This document shows, one piece after another, positions 45,339 through 54,251 of a stretch of DNA of 64,000 nt (within the stretch, counting starts at the first letter, position 1; the number at the start of each line of letters is the position of its first letter). The DNA is from Duganella rivi. GTDB lineage: Bacteria > Pseudomonadota > Gammaproteobacteria > Burkholderiales > Burkholderiaceae_D. The DNA lies in assembly GCF_009857435.1 (NCBI RefSeq), contig NZ_WWCK01000004.1, positions 434,001-498,000 on the forward strand, read 5' to 3'. A model generated the notes under the pieces. The model saw only the letters and a program-made list of their open reading frames with translations. It did not search any database and was not told the origin of the DNA. The translations under genes were made by a program, and so were the position numbers.

Positions 45339-47027
45339 ATGATGTTGCAGAACCCAGCGAGCAAATACCGCGCCTTCCCAGCCGTCCAACTGACCGATCG
45401 CACCTGGCCGAACGCCATCATCAGCAAGCCGCCTATCTGGATGAGCACCGACCTGCGCGATGGTAACCAGGCACTGATCGAGCCGATGAGCATCGAGAAG
45501 AAAATCCGCTTCTTCGACCTGCTGATCAAAATCGGCATCAAGGAAATCGAAGTCGGCTTCCCTTCCGCCTCGCAGACCGACTTCGACTTCGTGCGCAAGC
45601 TGATTGACGAGAACCGCATCCCGGACGACGTCACCATCATCGTACTGACCCAGTCGCGCGAGGAACTGATCCGCCGCACCGTGGAGTCCTGCGTCGGCGC
45701 CAAGCGCGCCATCGTCCACCTGTATAACTCGGTGGCGCCGGTATTCCGCAAAGTCGTCTTCGGCATGTCGCGCGAGGAGATCACCAACATCGCCACCACC
45801 GGCGCCAAGCTGGTAAAAGAACTGACCAAGCAGCACCCGGACACCGACTGGGGCTACGAGTACACCCCTGAATCCTTCTCCACCACGGAGCTGGACTTCT
45901 CCAAGCATATCTGCGACGCCGTCACCGCCATCTTCGAACCGACGCCAGGCAAGAAGATGATCATCAACCTGCCGTCGACCGTGGAATGCAGCACGCCCAA
46001 CGTCTACGCCGACCAAATCGAATGGATGTCGCGCAAACTGGCGCGCCGCGATTCGCTGATTATCTCGGTTCACCCGCACAACGACCGCGGCACCGCCGTG
46101 GCCTCGGCCGAACTGGCCGTGATGGCCGGCGCCGACCGCGTGGAAGGCTGCTTGTTCGGTAACGGCGAGCGCACCGGCAACGTCGACCTGGTGACCTTGG
46201 CGCTCAACCTCTACACCCAAGGCGTCAACCCTGGCCTCGACTTCTCCGACATCGACGAAGTGCGCAAAGTGGTTGAAGAATGCAACCAGTTGCCGGTGCA
46301 CCCGCGCCACCCGTACGTGGGCGACCTGGTATTCACCGCCTTCTCCGGTTCGCACCAGGACGCGATCAAGAAGGGCTTCGCCAAGCAGGAAGCCGGCGCA
46401 ATCTGGGAGATTCCTTACCTGCCGATCGATCCGCAAGACCTGGGCCGCAGCTACGACGCCGTCATCCGCGTCAACAGTCAATCGGGCAAAGGCGGCATGG
46501 CCTACTTGCTGGAACAGGACTTCGGCCTGGTGCTGCCGCGCCGCCTGCAGATTGAATTCAGCCGCGCGGTGCAAGCGGTGGCCGATCAAACCGGTCTCGA
46601 AATCACCTCCGAAGGCATCTACGACATCTTCAACAAGGAGTACTTCGAGCAGACCTCGCCGTACGCCTACCAGTCGCACAAAATGGTGGAAGACACCAGC
46701 AGCGATGAACCGGTGCAGATCGATATCGCCATGATCCACCGCGGCGCGCCACTGGCGCTGCAAGGCGGCGGCAACGGCCCGATCGACGCCTTCGTTGATG
46801 CACTGGGCCTGGACATCAAACTGATGGACTACCACGAGCACTCGATCGGCTCGGGCGCCAACGCCAAGGCGGCGTGCTACGTCGAACTGCGTCTGGCCAA
46901 TGGCCCGACCCTGTTCGGCGCCGCCACCGACAGCAACATCCTGACCGCCTCCTTCAAGGCCGTGCTGAGCGCAGTGAATCGCCAACTGGCCCGCGTGGAA
47001 GCGGCCGAAGGCAAAGTAGCAGCTTAA
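45339..47027 (+). CDS. leuA: 2-isopropylmalate synthase
   Basis: 562 residues, the long LeuA type (LeuA2-like). Condenses acetyl-CoA with 2-ketoisovalerate, the first step of leucine synthesis. Seen: the DLRDGNQAL metal and catalytic loop (~residue 38-46), [15 protein letters not shown] near residue 247, [12 protein letters not shown], and a C-terminal regulatory domain (~430-562) that binds leucine. CAGGAG lies 8 bases before the ATG. Preceded by a leucine-rich leader; no leuB/C/D adjacent. Confidence 0.96.
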   Translation: MMLQNPASKYRAFPAVQLTDRTWPNAIISKPPIWMSTDLRDGNQALIEPMSIEKKIRFFDLLIKIGIKEIEVGFPSASQTDFDFVRKLIDENRIPDDVTIIVLTQSREELIRRTVESCVGAKRAIVHLYNSVAPVFRKVVFGMSREEITNIATTGAKLVKELTKQHPDTDWGYEYTPESFSTTELDFSKHICDAVTAIFEPTPGKKMIINLPSTVECSTPNVYADQIEWMSRKLARRDSLIISVHPHNDRGTAVASAELAVMAGADRVEGCLFGNGERTGNVDLVTLALNLYTQGVNPGLDFSDIDEVRKVVEECNQLPVHPRHPYVGDLVFTAFSGSHQDAIKKGFAKQEAGAIWEIPYLPIDPQDLGRSYDAVIRVNSQSGKGGMAYLLEQDFGLVLPRRLQIEFSRAVQAVADQTGLEITSEGIYDIFNKEYFEQTSPYAYQSHKMVEDTSSDEPVQIDIAMIHRGAPLALQGGGNGPIDAFVDALGLDIKLMDYHEHSIGSGANAKAACYVELRLANGPTLFGAATDSNILTASFKAVLSAVNRQLARVEAAEGKVAA

Positions 47028-47041
47028 TAGTCCCACTACCA

Positions 47042-47065
47042 CGGACGGGACATGCGTCCCGTCCG
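47042..47065. other. perfect hairpin after leuA
   Basis: 10-bp perfect stem CGGACGGGAC/GTCCCGTCCG with a 4-base loop, 14 bases after the leuA stop. There is no T-run after it, so it is not a canonical intrinsic terminator; it could stabilise the leuA mRNA end or act with Rho. Confidence 0.6.
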
Positions 47066-47149
47066 CGCAACACCTGCTGCAAGAGCTTTTTCCGCAACGC
47101 AGCATTCAACGCTATACTGGCTTTTCGTTTGCTAACGAGGAGCCGGTGC

Positions 47150-48718
47150 ATGAATTTCTCCAATCTTAAAATTGGCGCCCGGCTGGGCCTCGCTTTTGGC
47201 GCCGTGCTGTTGTTGATGGCGCTGTTGATCGCCATCGGCCTGCAACGGCTCGGCAGCATCAGCAATCTCAATCGCACCATCATCGATGAAGACTGGGTCA
47301 AAGCCGAAGCGGCGGCCACGGTCAGCAGCACCACCCGCGCCAACTCGGCCCTCACGCTGGAACTGTTCGTCGCCGATACGCCCGCGCGCACCGACCAAAT
47401 CCGCGCCGAAATGGAGGTCAATAAGAAGACCATCACCACCGCGCTGGAGACGCTCGACAAGCTACTCATCACCGATGACGGCAAGGCCCTGCTGGCCCGC
47501 ATCCGCGATGAGCGCAAGGCCTACGTCGGCTCCTTTACACAAGTAGGCAAGCAGTTGGCCGACGGCCAGCGCGACGCCGCCCTCACCCAGCTACGCGGCG
47601 ATATGCTGCCCAAACTCGCCAAGCTGCAAGACAGCGTGCGCGAATTGAACGAGATGCAGAAGGCCGCCGTCAACCAAAACGGCGAGCTGGTAAAACACAA
47701 TATCTCGACCGCGCGCCAGGTGATGGCGTGGCTCGGCGTTGTTGCGCTGGCCCTCGGGCTGGCGTTTGCATGGCGCGTCACGCGCTCGATCACCGATCCT
47801 ATCGGCACCGCGCTGCAAATGGCGCGCGCCGTCGCTGCCGGAGACCTCACCCGCAACATCAGCAGCAAGCAGCGCGACGAGATGGGCCAGTTGCTGCAAG
47901 CGCTGGGACAGATGAACGACAACCTCGCCCACATCGTCGGCCGTGTGCGCAGCGGTACCGGTGCGATCAACACTGCGTCGGCGGAAATCGCCAGCGGGAA
48001 TTTGGATTTGTCGTCGCGTACCGAGCAGCAAGCCAGCTCGCTCGAAGAAACCGCCGCCTCGATGGAGGAACTCACCAGCACCGTTAAACAAAACGCCGCC
48101 AATGCCCATCAAGCCAACGAGCTGGCGCAAACGGCGACCGAGGTAGCACAGCGCGGCGGCGCGGTGGTGGCGCAGGTGGTCGACACCATGAACGCCATCA
48201 ACGAATCGTCGCGCAAGATCGTCGATATCATCACGGTCATCGACGGCATCGCGTTTCAGACGAATATTCTGGCGCTGAATGCGGCAGTGGAAGCGGCACG
48301 CGCCGGCGAACAGGGACGCGGCTTTGCCGTAGTGGCGACGGAAGTGCGCACGCTGGCGCAACGCGCCGCCAGCGCCGCCAAGGAAATCAAAACGCTGATC
48401 GATGAATCGGTCGACAAGGTGGCAGCCGGCGCGCAGCTGGTCGATCTAGCCGGCAGCACCATGAACGAGGTGCAGGACAGCGTACGCCGCGTGACCGAAA
48501 TCGTTGGCGAAATCACGCAGGCCAATCACGAACAAACCAGCGGCATCGAACAAATCAATATCGCCATCAGCCAGATGGATCAAGTCACCCAGCAGAACGC
48601 CGCGCTGGTGGAGGAAGCCGCCGCTGCGGCAGCCGCAATGCAGGATCAGGCCGGAGAACTGAATCAGGTGGTCAGCCAGTTCCGGCTTAGAACCACGGCG
48701 CTCGCACTCAATCACTAG
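47150..48718 (+). CDS. methyl-accepting chemotaxis protein
   Basis: 522 residues from ATG 47150 (GAGGAG ~7 bases upstream). Helix 1 ~12-33, periplasmic four-helix-bundle domain ~34-190, helix 2 ~192-212, HAMP ~212-265, then the signalling domain with the tip [20 protein letters not shown]. Same class as the receptor at 37690 but with a different sensor part. No CheR-binding pentapeptide at the C-terminus. Confidence 0.93.
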   Translation: MNFSNLKIGARLGLAFGAVLLLMALLIAIGLQRLGSISNLNRTIIDEDWVKAEAAATVSSTTRANSALTLELFVADTPARTDQIRAEMEVNKKTITTALETLDKLLITDDGKALLARIRDERKAYVGSFTQVGKQLADGQRDAALTQLRGDMLPKLAKLQDSVRELNEMQKAAVNQNGELVKHNISTARQVMAWLGVVALALGLAFAWRVTRSITDPIGTALQMARAVAAGDLTRNISSKQRDEMGQLLQALGQMNDNLAHIVGRVRSGTGAINTASAEIASGNLDLSSRTEQQASSLEETAASMEELTSTVKQNAANAHQANELAQTATEVAQRGGAVVAQVVDTMNAINESSRKIVDIITVIDGIAFQTNILALNAAVEAARAGEQGRGFAVVATEVRTLAQRAASAAKEIKTLIDESVDKVAAGAQLVDLAGSTMNEVQDSVRRVTEIVGEITQANHEQTSGIEQINIAISQMDQVTQQNAALVEEAAAAAAAMQDQAGELNQVVSQFRLRTTALALNH

Positions 48719-48721
48719 GCC

Positions 48722-49912
48722 TTAGCGACGCGCGAGGCGGATGCCGGTGAACTGCCAGCGCGCGCCCGCAGGGAAGAAGTTGCGGTAGCTGGCGCGCGCG
48801 TGGCCTTCGGGCGTGGCGCTCGATGAGCCGCGCAGCACGTACTGGTTCAGCATGAACTTTCCGTTGTATTCCCCCAGCGCGCCCTCGGCTGCCGCAAAGC
48901 CGGGATATGGCGCGTAACTGCTGCTAGTCCATTGCCAGCAGTGGCCGAACATCTGCGCGGGCGGCGATTCCACCGCCGCGTATTCCCACTCCGACTCGGT
49001 CGGCAAACGCGCACCGACCCAATTGGCGTAAGCATCCGCTTCAAATAGCGAGATGTGCGTGAGCGGCCGGTTCAAGTCCAGCGGCTGCGATCCGTGCAGC
49101 GTGAATTCCTGCCATGCGCCCTGCTCGTCCTGGAACCAATAGATCGGCGCTTTCAAATTCTGCGCGCGTACCCAGTCCCAGCCCTCGGCCAGCCATAGCG
49201 CCGCATTGAAGTAGCCGCCGGCGTTGATGAACTCAAGATACTCGCCGTTGGTCACCAGCCGCGACGCCAGCGCGAACGGCGCCACGTACTGCTTGTGGCG
49301 CGGCAGCTCGTTATCGAAGCTGAAGCCATCGCCATGATGACCGATGTCAGTCAAGCCGCCCTGATACGCCAGCCATTCCAGCGGCGCGGCAGCAGCGGCG
49401 GCAGGCAGCGGCGCCTCATTGTACGCAGGCCGCAGCAGGCTTTGCGCCAGCAGGTGCTTTACGTCCGTCAGCATCAGTTCCTGATGTTGCTGCTCGTGCT
49501 GCATGCCCAGTGTGAGCAGCATTGCCAACTCGCCGCGCCGCGCCGCATCGAGCTCGCTCGCCAGCAAGCGCCCGATGCGTGCATCGACATCGGCGCGATA
49601 AGCACGCACCTCGGACATGGCGGGCCGCGTCAGCAAGCCGCGCTGCGCACGCGGATGCTTCTCGCCGATGCCGTTGTAGTAGGAGTTGAACAGAATGCGA
49701 AACGCCGGGTGAAACGGCGCAAAGCCGCGCTCCATGCGCTCAAGGATAAAAGTCTCGAAGAACCAGGTGGTATGCGCGAGGTGCCATTTGATCGGGCTTG
49801 CATCCGGCATGGACTGCGCGCCGCAGTCTTCGTCGGACAGCGGTGCGGCCAGCGCCAGCGTGTGCTGGCGTACCTCGGCGTAGCGGGCGTGTAGGGAATC
49901 CATGATCCTCAC
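48722..49912 (-). CDS. egtB: ergothioneine biosynthesis sulfoxide synthase EgtB
   Basis: Non-heme iron enzyme joining hercynine to a thiol (cysteine or gamma-Glu-Cys) with O2. 396 residues from GTG 49912, whose GTGA overlaps the egtD stop; ATG 49903 is a possible start. DinB-like domain (~1-160) with iron ligands His47 in KWHLAHTTWFF and the intact HX3HXE motif in MQHEQQHQE; FGE domain (~180-396) with RLPTESEWEYAAV and GHCWQWTSSSYAPYPGF. No egtC or egtE lies nearby. A full three-His site here contrasts with the SenA-like paralogue at 42130. Confidence 0.94.
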   Translation of the reverse strand: MRIMDSLHARYAEVRQHTLALAAPLSDEDCGAQSMPDASPIKWHLAHTTWFFETFILERMERGFAPFHPAFRILFNSYYNGIGEKHPRAQRGLLTRPAMSEVRAYRADVDARIGRLLASELDAARRGELAMLLTLGMQHEQQHQELMLTDVKHLLAQSLLRPAYNEAPLPAAAAAAPLEWLAYQGGLTDIGHHGDGFSFDNELPRHKQYVAPFALASRLVTNGEYLEFINAGGYFNAALWLAEGWDWVRAQNLKAPIYWFQDEQGAWQEFTLHGSQPLDLNRPLTHISLFEADAYANWVGARLPTESEWEYAAVESPPAQMFGHCWQWTSSSYAPYPGFAAAEGALGEYNGKFMLNQYVLRGSSSATPEGHARASYRNFFPAGARWQFTGIRLARR

Positions 49913-50844
49913 ATCATCCGCGCGTGGATGACGGCAAACCAGTTATCCTCGTCGGTCCACACCCGCGATGTGGCAAAGCCGGCGCGCTCCAGCAGGTTGA
50001 CGAAGGATTGGCGCGTGTACTTGTAGCTATCTTCCGTGTGTATCCGTTCACCGCGTTCGAAACGGCGCTCGCCGCCATGCCAGTGCACGGTCAGCGCGGT
50101 GCGGGCTTCCACATGCATCTCGATGCGGCTATGTTCAAAATCGAAGTAAGCGATGTGCTTCCATTGCCCGACATCGAAGTCCGAGCCGATCAAGTGATTC
50201 AGGTGGCGCAGGATATTCAGGTTGAACGCGCCGGTCACGCCCAGCGCATCGTCGTAAGCCGCATCCAGCAAGGCTTGATCCTTGATCAGATCCACGCCGA
50301 TCAGCAGACCGCCGTCGGCGCCGCCGTTGGCGCGCAGGCTGCGCAGGAACTCCACCGCCTGCTCGGGCGAGAAGTTGCCAATTGAAGAACCGGGATAGAA
50401 GAACACGCGGCGCCCGGCGCGTACGCTGTCCGGCAGCTGAAAGCCATGCGAAAAATCCAGACCCAGCGCCGTCATCTCGATGTGCGGAAAGCGCTGCTGC
50501 AACTGCGCCACCGCGCCAAGCAGGAAGTCGCGCGAAATATCGACCGGCACATACTGCGCCGGTTGCAGCAGCGGGAACAGCGAGGCGGCCTTCGCGCAAT
50601 TGCCCGCGCCAAGGTCAATCAAGGTCGTGCCATCGCCAAGCGCCCGCGCCATATCGGCGCCGTGCGCGGCAAAAATGGCCGCTTCGGTACGGGTTGGATA
50701 ATATTCGGGCAACTCGCAGATCGCCTCAAACAGCTTGGATCCGAGGCCGTCATACAGAAACTTGGGCGAGATGTGCGCGGCAGGAACCAACAGACCAGCA
50801 CTAATTTCGGCGATAACCGCCGCACTGCCGTGGGACATTTGCAT
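49909..50844 (-). CDS. egtD: L-histidine N-alpha-methyltransferase EgtD
   Basis: 311 residues from ATG 50844. Trimethylates histidine to hercynine with SAM, the shared precursor of ergothioneine and selenoneine. Seen: ISPKFLYDGLGSKLFEAICE, ELPEYYPTRTEAAI, the SAM loop LIDLGAGNCAKAASL (~residue 80), FYPGSSIGNFSPEQA and GVDLIKD. Frame remains open to 51144, but that part overlaps the divergent transporter gene and is not family-like. First gene of egtD-egtB. Confidence 0.94.
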   Translation of the reverse strand: MQMSHGSAAVIAEISAGLLVPAAHISPKFLYDGLGSKLFEAICELPEYYPTRTEAAIFAAHGADMARALGDGTTLIDLGAGNCAKAASLFPLLQPAQYVPVDISRDFLLGAVAQLQQRFPHIEMTALGLDFSHGFQLPDSVRAGRRVFFYPGSSIGNFSPEQAVEFLRSLRANGGADGGLLIGVDLIKDQALLDAAYDDALGVTGAFNLNILRHLNHLIGSDFDVGQWKHIAYFDFEHSRIEMHVEARTALTVHWHGGERRFERGERIHTEDSYKYTRQSFVNLLERAGFATSRVWTDEDNWFAVIHARMM

Positions 50845-50877
50845 GGGATGCGCTGCCTTTAATTTGGGTATTTTTGC

Positions 50878-50933
50878 TATGATAGCCGAATATCCATTTT
50901 GCAGCGCCGCACTATAAGTTCCGTGCGGCTTTT
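50878..50933 (+). promoter_or_regulatory. promoter and terminator-like leader hairpin before the selenate-type ABC operon
   Basis: TATGAT at 50878-50883 is a plausible -10. Downstream, GCCGCAC (50906-50912) and GTGCGGC (50923-50929) form a 7-bp stem followed by TTTT, ending 20 bases before the operon ATG. Such a hairpin would stop part of the transcripts and could be a control point. Confidence 0.5.
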
Positions 50934-50953
50934 CACACTCAAGGGCAATCACA

Positions 50954-51814
50954 ATGAAAATCTCCCTCAAATCCATCCTCGCCACCGGCCTGATGCTGGC
51001 TGCTTCCTGGTCGCAAGCACAATCGGCCGACCACGTATTCCGTGTCTCCGCCATCCCGGATGAAGCACCGACCGAATTGCAGCGCAAGTTCAAGCCGCTG
51101 GGCGAGTACCTTGAGAAGAAGATCGGCATGAAGGTCGAGTTCACCCCGGTGACCGATTACGCGGCCTCGGTGGAAGCGCTGATTAACAAGAAGGTCGACA
51201 TGGTATGGTTCGGCGGCTTCACCTTCGTGCAAGCGAATGACCGCAGCAAGGGCCAGATCACGCCGCTGGTGCAGCGTACCGAGGATGAAAAATTCCGCTC
51301 GGTGTTCGTCACCACCAGCAAGTCGATCAACAGCCTGAATGACCTCAAGGGCAAAACCCTGAGCTTCGGTTCCGAGTCCTCGACCTCGGGCCACCTGATG
51401 CCGCGCTACTACCTGCTGCAATCGAAGATCAATCCAGACACCGACCTGAAACGCATCGCCTTCTCCGGCGCGCACGACGCCACCGTGGCCGCCGTTGCAG
51501 GCGGCAAGGTCGATGCCGGCGCGCTGAATATCTCGGTGTGGGAAAAGCTGGTGGAAGCCAAGAAGGTCGATCCGGCCGTGGTGCGCGTGTTCTACACCAC
51601 GCCAGGCTACTACGATTACAACTGGTCGGTGCGTACCGACATGAACGCGGACCTGAAGAAAAAACTGACCGACGCCTTCCTCGCGCTGGACATCAACAAG
51701 CCTGAAGATAAAGCCATCATGGACTTGCAGCGCACCGTCAAGTTCATCCCGACCAAGGCGGACAACTACAAGAACATCGAAGCCGCAGCCAAGAACGCCG
51801 GCCTGCTGAAGTAA
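50954..51814 (+). CDS. putative selenate (PhnD-type) ABC transporter substrate-binding protein
   Basis: 286 residues, signal peptide ending near SQAQS (residue 24). The opening VFRVSAIPDEAPTELQRKFK and the MVWFGGFTFVQAND stretch match the PhnD-like family named putative selenate ABC transporter binding protein, which is reported to occur with selD (family knowledge, from memory). Specificity could also be phosphonate, phosphite or another oxyanion. Heads a five-gene transporter operon and diverges from egtD. Confidence 0.82.
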   Translation: MKISLKSILATGLMLAASWSQAQSADHVFRVSAIPDEAPTELQRKFKPLGEYLEKKIGMKVEFTPVTDYAASVEALINKKVDMVWFGGFTFVQANDRSKGQITPLVQRTEDEKFRSVFVTTSKSINSLNDLKGKTLSFGSESSTSGHLMPRYYLLQSKINPDTDLKRIAFSGAHDATVAAVAGGKVDAGALNISVWEKLVEAKKVDPAVVRVFYTTPGYYDYNWSVRTDMNADLKKKLTDAFLALDINKPEDKAIMDLQRTVKFIPTKADNYKNIEAAAKNAGLLK

Positions 51815-51818
51815 TTCA

Positions 51819-52637
51819 ATGCCCACGTACCACCTGCAAAACCTGACAGTGCGGCACCTGACCGCGCCGTCAGCGCCTGCGCTGCAAGCGATTAACCTGA
51901 GCATCGAACCGGGCGAGCAACTGGCCCTGATCGGCCCTTCCGGCGCCGGCAAGACTACCTTGCTGGCGACGCTGTCGCTGTCCCATCGCCCGGCCGAAGG
52001 CAGCTTCACGGCCTTTGATACCGATCCATGGGCGCTGGGCGAAGCGGCGCGCCACCGCTTGCGCGCGCAGTTGTTCCTCGCGCCGCAAACGCCGCCGCTG
52101 CCGCCGCGCCAGCGCGTGGTAACTGCGGTGCTGGCCGCGCGCTTGCCGCAATGGAGCGCGTGGCGCGCGCTGGTGTCGCTGTTCAAGCCTGCCGACCCGG
52201 AAGCGGCGTGGCAGGCGCTGTCACGCTTTAATTTGGGCGATAAGCTGTATTCGCGCGTCGATCGCTTGTCGGGCGGTGAGCGCCAGCGCTGCGGTCTTGC
52301 GCGCTTGCTGCTGTCCCCAGCGAAGGCGTTGCTGGTGGATGAGCCGCTGTCGGCGCTCGATCCGGCGCTGTCCGAACTCACGCTCACCACGCTGCGCGAA
52401 GAAGCCAAGGCGCGCAACGCCACGCTGATTTGCAGCCTGCACCAGGTGGAGCTGGCCTTGAGCCACTTCCCGCGCATCGTCGCGCTGCGCGATGGCCGCA
52501 TCGAATTCGACCTGCCGCGCGAACAAGTGACGCCACAGATGATCGCCGCGCTGTATCAAGGCGAGCAGCCCGCCGCCGAAGCAGCGCAGCCGTACGACGC
52601 CATGGCCGTCAAACCAGGGGTAGGCGCGTGCTTGTAA
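51819..52637 (+). CDS. ABC transporter ATP-binding protein (PhnC-like)
   Basis: 272 residues. Walker A GPSGAGKTTL at ~39-48, signature LSGGERQRC near residue 149 and Walker B LLVDEPLSALD near 170. Energises import through the two downstream permeases. Starts 4 bp after the binding-protein stop; its TAA overlaps the next ATG as TAATG, coupling translation. Confidence 0.92.
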   Translation: MPTYHLQNLTVRHLTAPSAPALQAINLSIEPGEQLALIGPSGAGKTTLLATLSLSHRPAEGSFTAFDTDPWALGEAARHRLRAQLFLAPQTPPLPPRQRVVTAVLAARLPQWSAWRALVSLFKPADPEAAWQALSRFNLGDKLYSRVDRLSGGERQRCGLARLLLSPAKALLVDEPLSALDPALSELTLTTLREEAKARNATLICSLHQVELALSHFPRIVALRDGRIEFDLPREQVTPQMIAALYQGEQPAAEAAQPYDAMAVKPGVGACL

Positions 52638-53455
52638 TGACTGACCGCCGCGATCCGGCGCTGCGCGGCCGCCTGGTGGCCTGCGCGCTCGCGCTGATCA
52701 TCCTGTGGCCGACGCTGGTCATCACAGAATTCAAGCCGTGGATCCTGCTGGACGAGCAAAGCCTGGGCGCCACCGGCCGCTTCCTCGCCGACTTCCTGGT
52801 GCCGGCCCACAGCGCCGAGTTCCTCGAAATGCTGCTGCGCGAAACCTGGAACACCATCGCCATCGCCACGGCGGGCCTCGCACTCGCCCTGCTAGGCGCC
52901 ATTCCGGCGACGCTGGTCATCAACGAAAAACTGTCGATCTCCGCGCTGGGCACCGGCCGCATGCGCCTCGCGGCGCGCCTGGTGCGCCAGGCGGTGCGCT
53001 GGCTGCTGGTTCTGCTGCGCTCCGTACCGGAGCTGGTGTGGGCGCTGCTATTCGTGCGCATCATCGGCCTCGGCCCGACCGCAGGCGTACTGGCGATCGC
53101 CCTTACCTACTGCGGCATGCTGGGCAAGGTCTACGCTGAAATCCTCGAATCGTCCGACTCGCACGCCGGCGACACCTTGCTGGCCAACGGCAGCGGACGC
53201 ATCTCCGCGCTGCTATACGGCGTGCTGCCGGAAGCCGCGTCGGAACTGATGTCCTACACCGTCTACCGCTGGGAATGCGCGATCCGCGGCTCGGTGGTGA
53301 TGGGCTTTGTCGGCGCGGGCGGCCTGGGTCAGCGCATGGATGAATCGATGAAAATGCTGGCCGGTTCCGAAGTCGCTGCCATGCTGCTGGTGTTTGTCGC
53401 GCTGGTCGCACTGGCTGACCAATTCTCCAAGGTGCTGCGCCGGAGGCTGGGATGA
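52637..53455 (+). CDS. ABC transporter permease (PhnE-like)
   Basis: 272 residues with ~6 transmembrane helices. The inner-membrane-loop motif is ANGSGRISALLYGVLPEAASEL near residue 180, then YRWECAIRGSVVMGFVGAGGLG, both PhnE-type. ATG 52637 overlaps the previous stop; a GTG 9 bases upstream is an alternative. Ends overlapping the second permease by 4 bases. Confidence 0.9.
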   Translation: MTDRRDPALRGRLVACALALIILWPTLVITEFKPWILLDEQSLGATGRFLADFLVPAHSAEFLEMLLRETWNTIAIATAGLALALLGAIPATLVINEKLSISALGTGRMRLAARLVRQAVRWLLVLLRSVPELVWALLFVRIIGLGPTAGVLAIALTYCGMLGKVYAEILESSDSHAGDTLLANGSGRISALLYGVLPEAASELMSYTVYRWECAIRGSVVMGFVGAGGLGQRMDESMKMLAGSEVAAMLLVFVALVALADQFSKVLRRRLG

Positions 53456-54243
53456 ATCCGAATATGCCCAAGCCGCCGCGTCACGACTGGACCATCATCA
53501 TCCTGATGGCGCTGCTGGCCGCACTGATCATCGCCAGCTTCGCCACGCTGCCATTGAAGTGGCGCGAGTTCTTTACCGTCGACGCCATCAATAGCACGCT
53601 GGAACTGCTGGCCGGCTTCACACCACCGGAAACCGGCCTGCCCTTCCTCACCAAGACCTTCTGGGCTGCGATTGAAACGCTGGCCATGTCCGGCCTGGGC
53701 ACGCTGCTGGCCGTGGTCTTCGGCCTCGCCTTCTCGCTGCCGGCATCGGGACGCTTCGGCGCCGCACCGCGCGCCGCCATGCGCGGCCTGCTCAACGTAC
53801 TGCGTTCGATTCCTGAACTGGTGTGGGCCTCCATCATGCTGATCGCCGCCGGCCTGGGCCCGCTGGGCGGCACGCTGGCCTTGGCCGCGCACACCGCCGG
53901 GGTGCTGGGCCGCCTGTTTGCCGACTCGCTGGAAAACGCCGCGCCGCTGCCGGAGCAAAGCCTGCGCACCAACGGCGCCAGCGCCACGGCGGCCTTCTTC
54001 TACGCCACGCTGCCGCAAACGCTGCCGCAAATGATGTCCTACACCCTGTACCGCTGGGAGAACAACATCCGCGCCGCAGCGATTCTCGGCGTGGTGGGCG
54101 CGGGCGGCTTGGGCCAGATGCTCAAGTACCACCTGTCTTTATTCCAGATGCCGCTGGCCGCCACCGTCATCATCGCCATGCTGCTGTTGGTGGCCCTGGT
54201 CGATGGCGTCAGCTTTGCCATGCGCCGCGCGCTCACACGATAA
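53452..54243 (+). CDS. ABC transporter permease (PhnE-like), second
   Basis: 263 residues, ~6 transmembrane helices, with TNGASATAAFFYATLPQTLP near residue 172 and YRWENNIRAAAILGVVGAGG near 200, parallel to the first permease. The two likely form a heterodimeric channel. ATG within the preceding stop (ATGA overlap). Confidence 0.9.
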   Translation: MNPNMPKPPRHDWTIIILMALLAALIIASFATLPLKWREFFTVDAINSTLELLAGFTPPETGLPFLTKTFWAAIETLAMSGLGTLLAVVFGLAFSLPASGRFGAAPRAAMRGLLNVLRSIPELVWASIMLIAAGLGPLGGTLALAAHTAGVLGRLFADSLENAAPLPEQSLRTNGASATAAFFYATLPQTLPQMMSYTLYRWENNIRAAAILGVVGAGGLGQMLKYHLSLFQMPLAATVIIAMLLLVALVDGVSFAMRRALTR

Positions 54244-54251
54244 AGCCACCC

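Noticed and set aside
45312..47105. 597-residue open frame antisense to leuA
   Set aside because: The plus strand encodes complete LeuA with all motifs; the antisense frame has no family signature.
50845..51144. N-terminal extension of egtD to 51144
   Set aside because: It would overlap the divergent transporter gene and its promoter, and known EgtD proteins begin near the ATG at 50844.
50939..52501. 520-residue open frame on the minus strand
   Set aside because: Antisense to the ABC binding-protein and ATPase genes, which carry all expected motifs.
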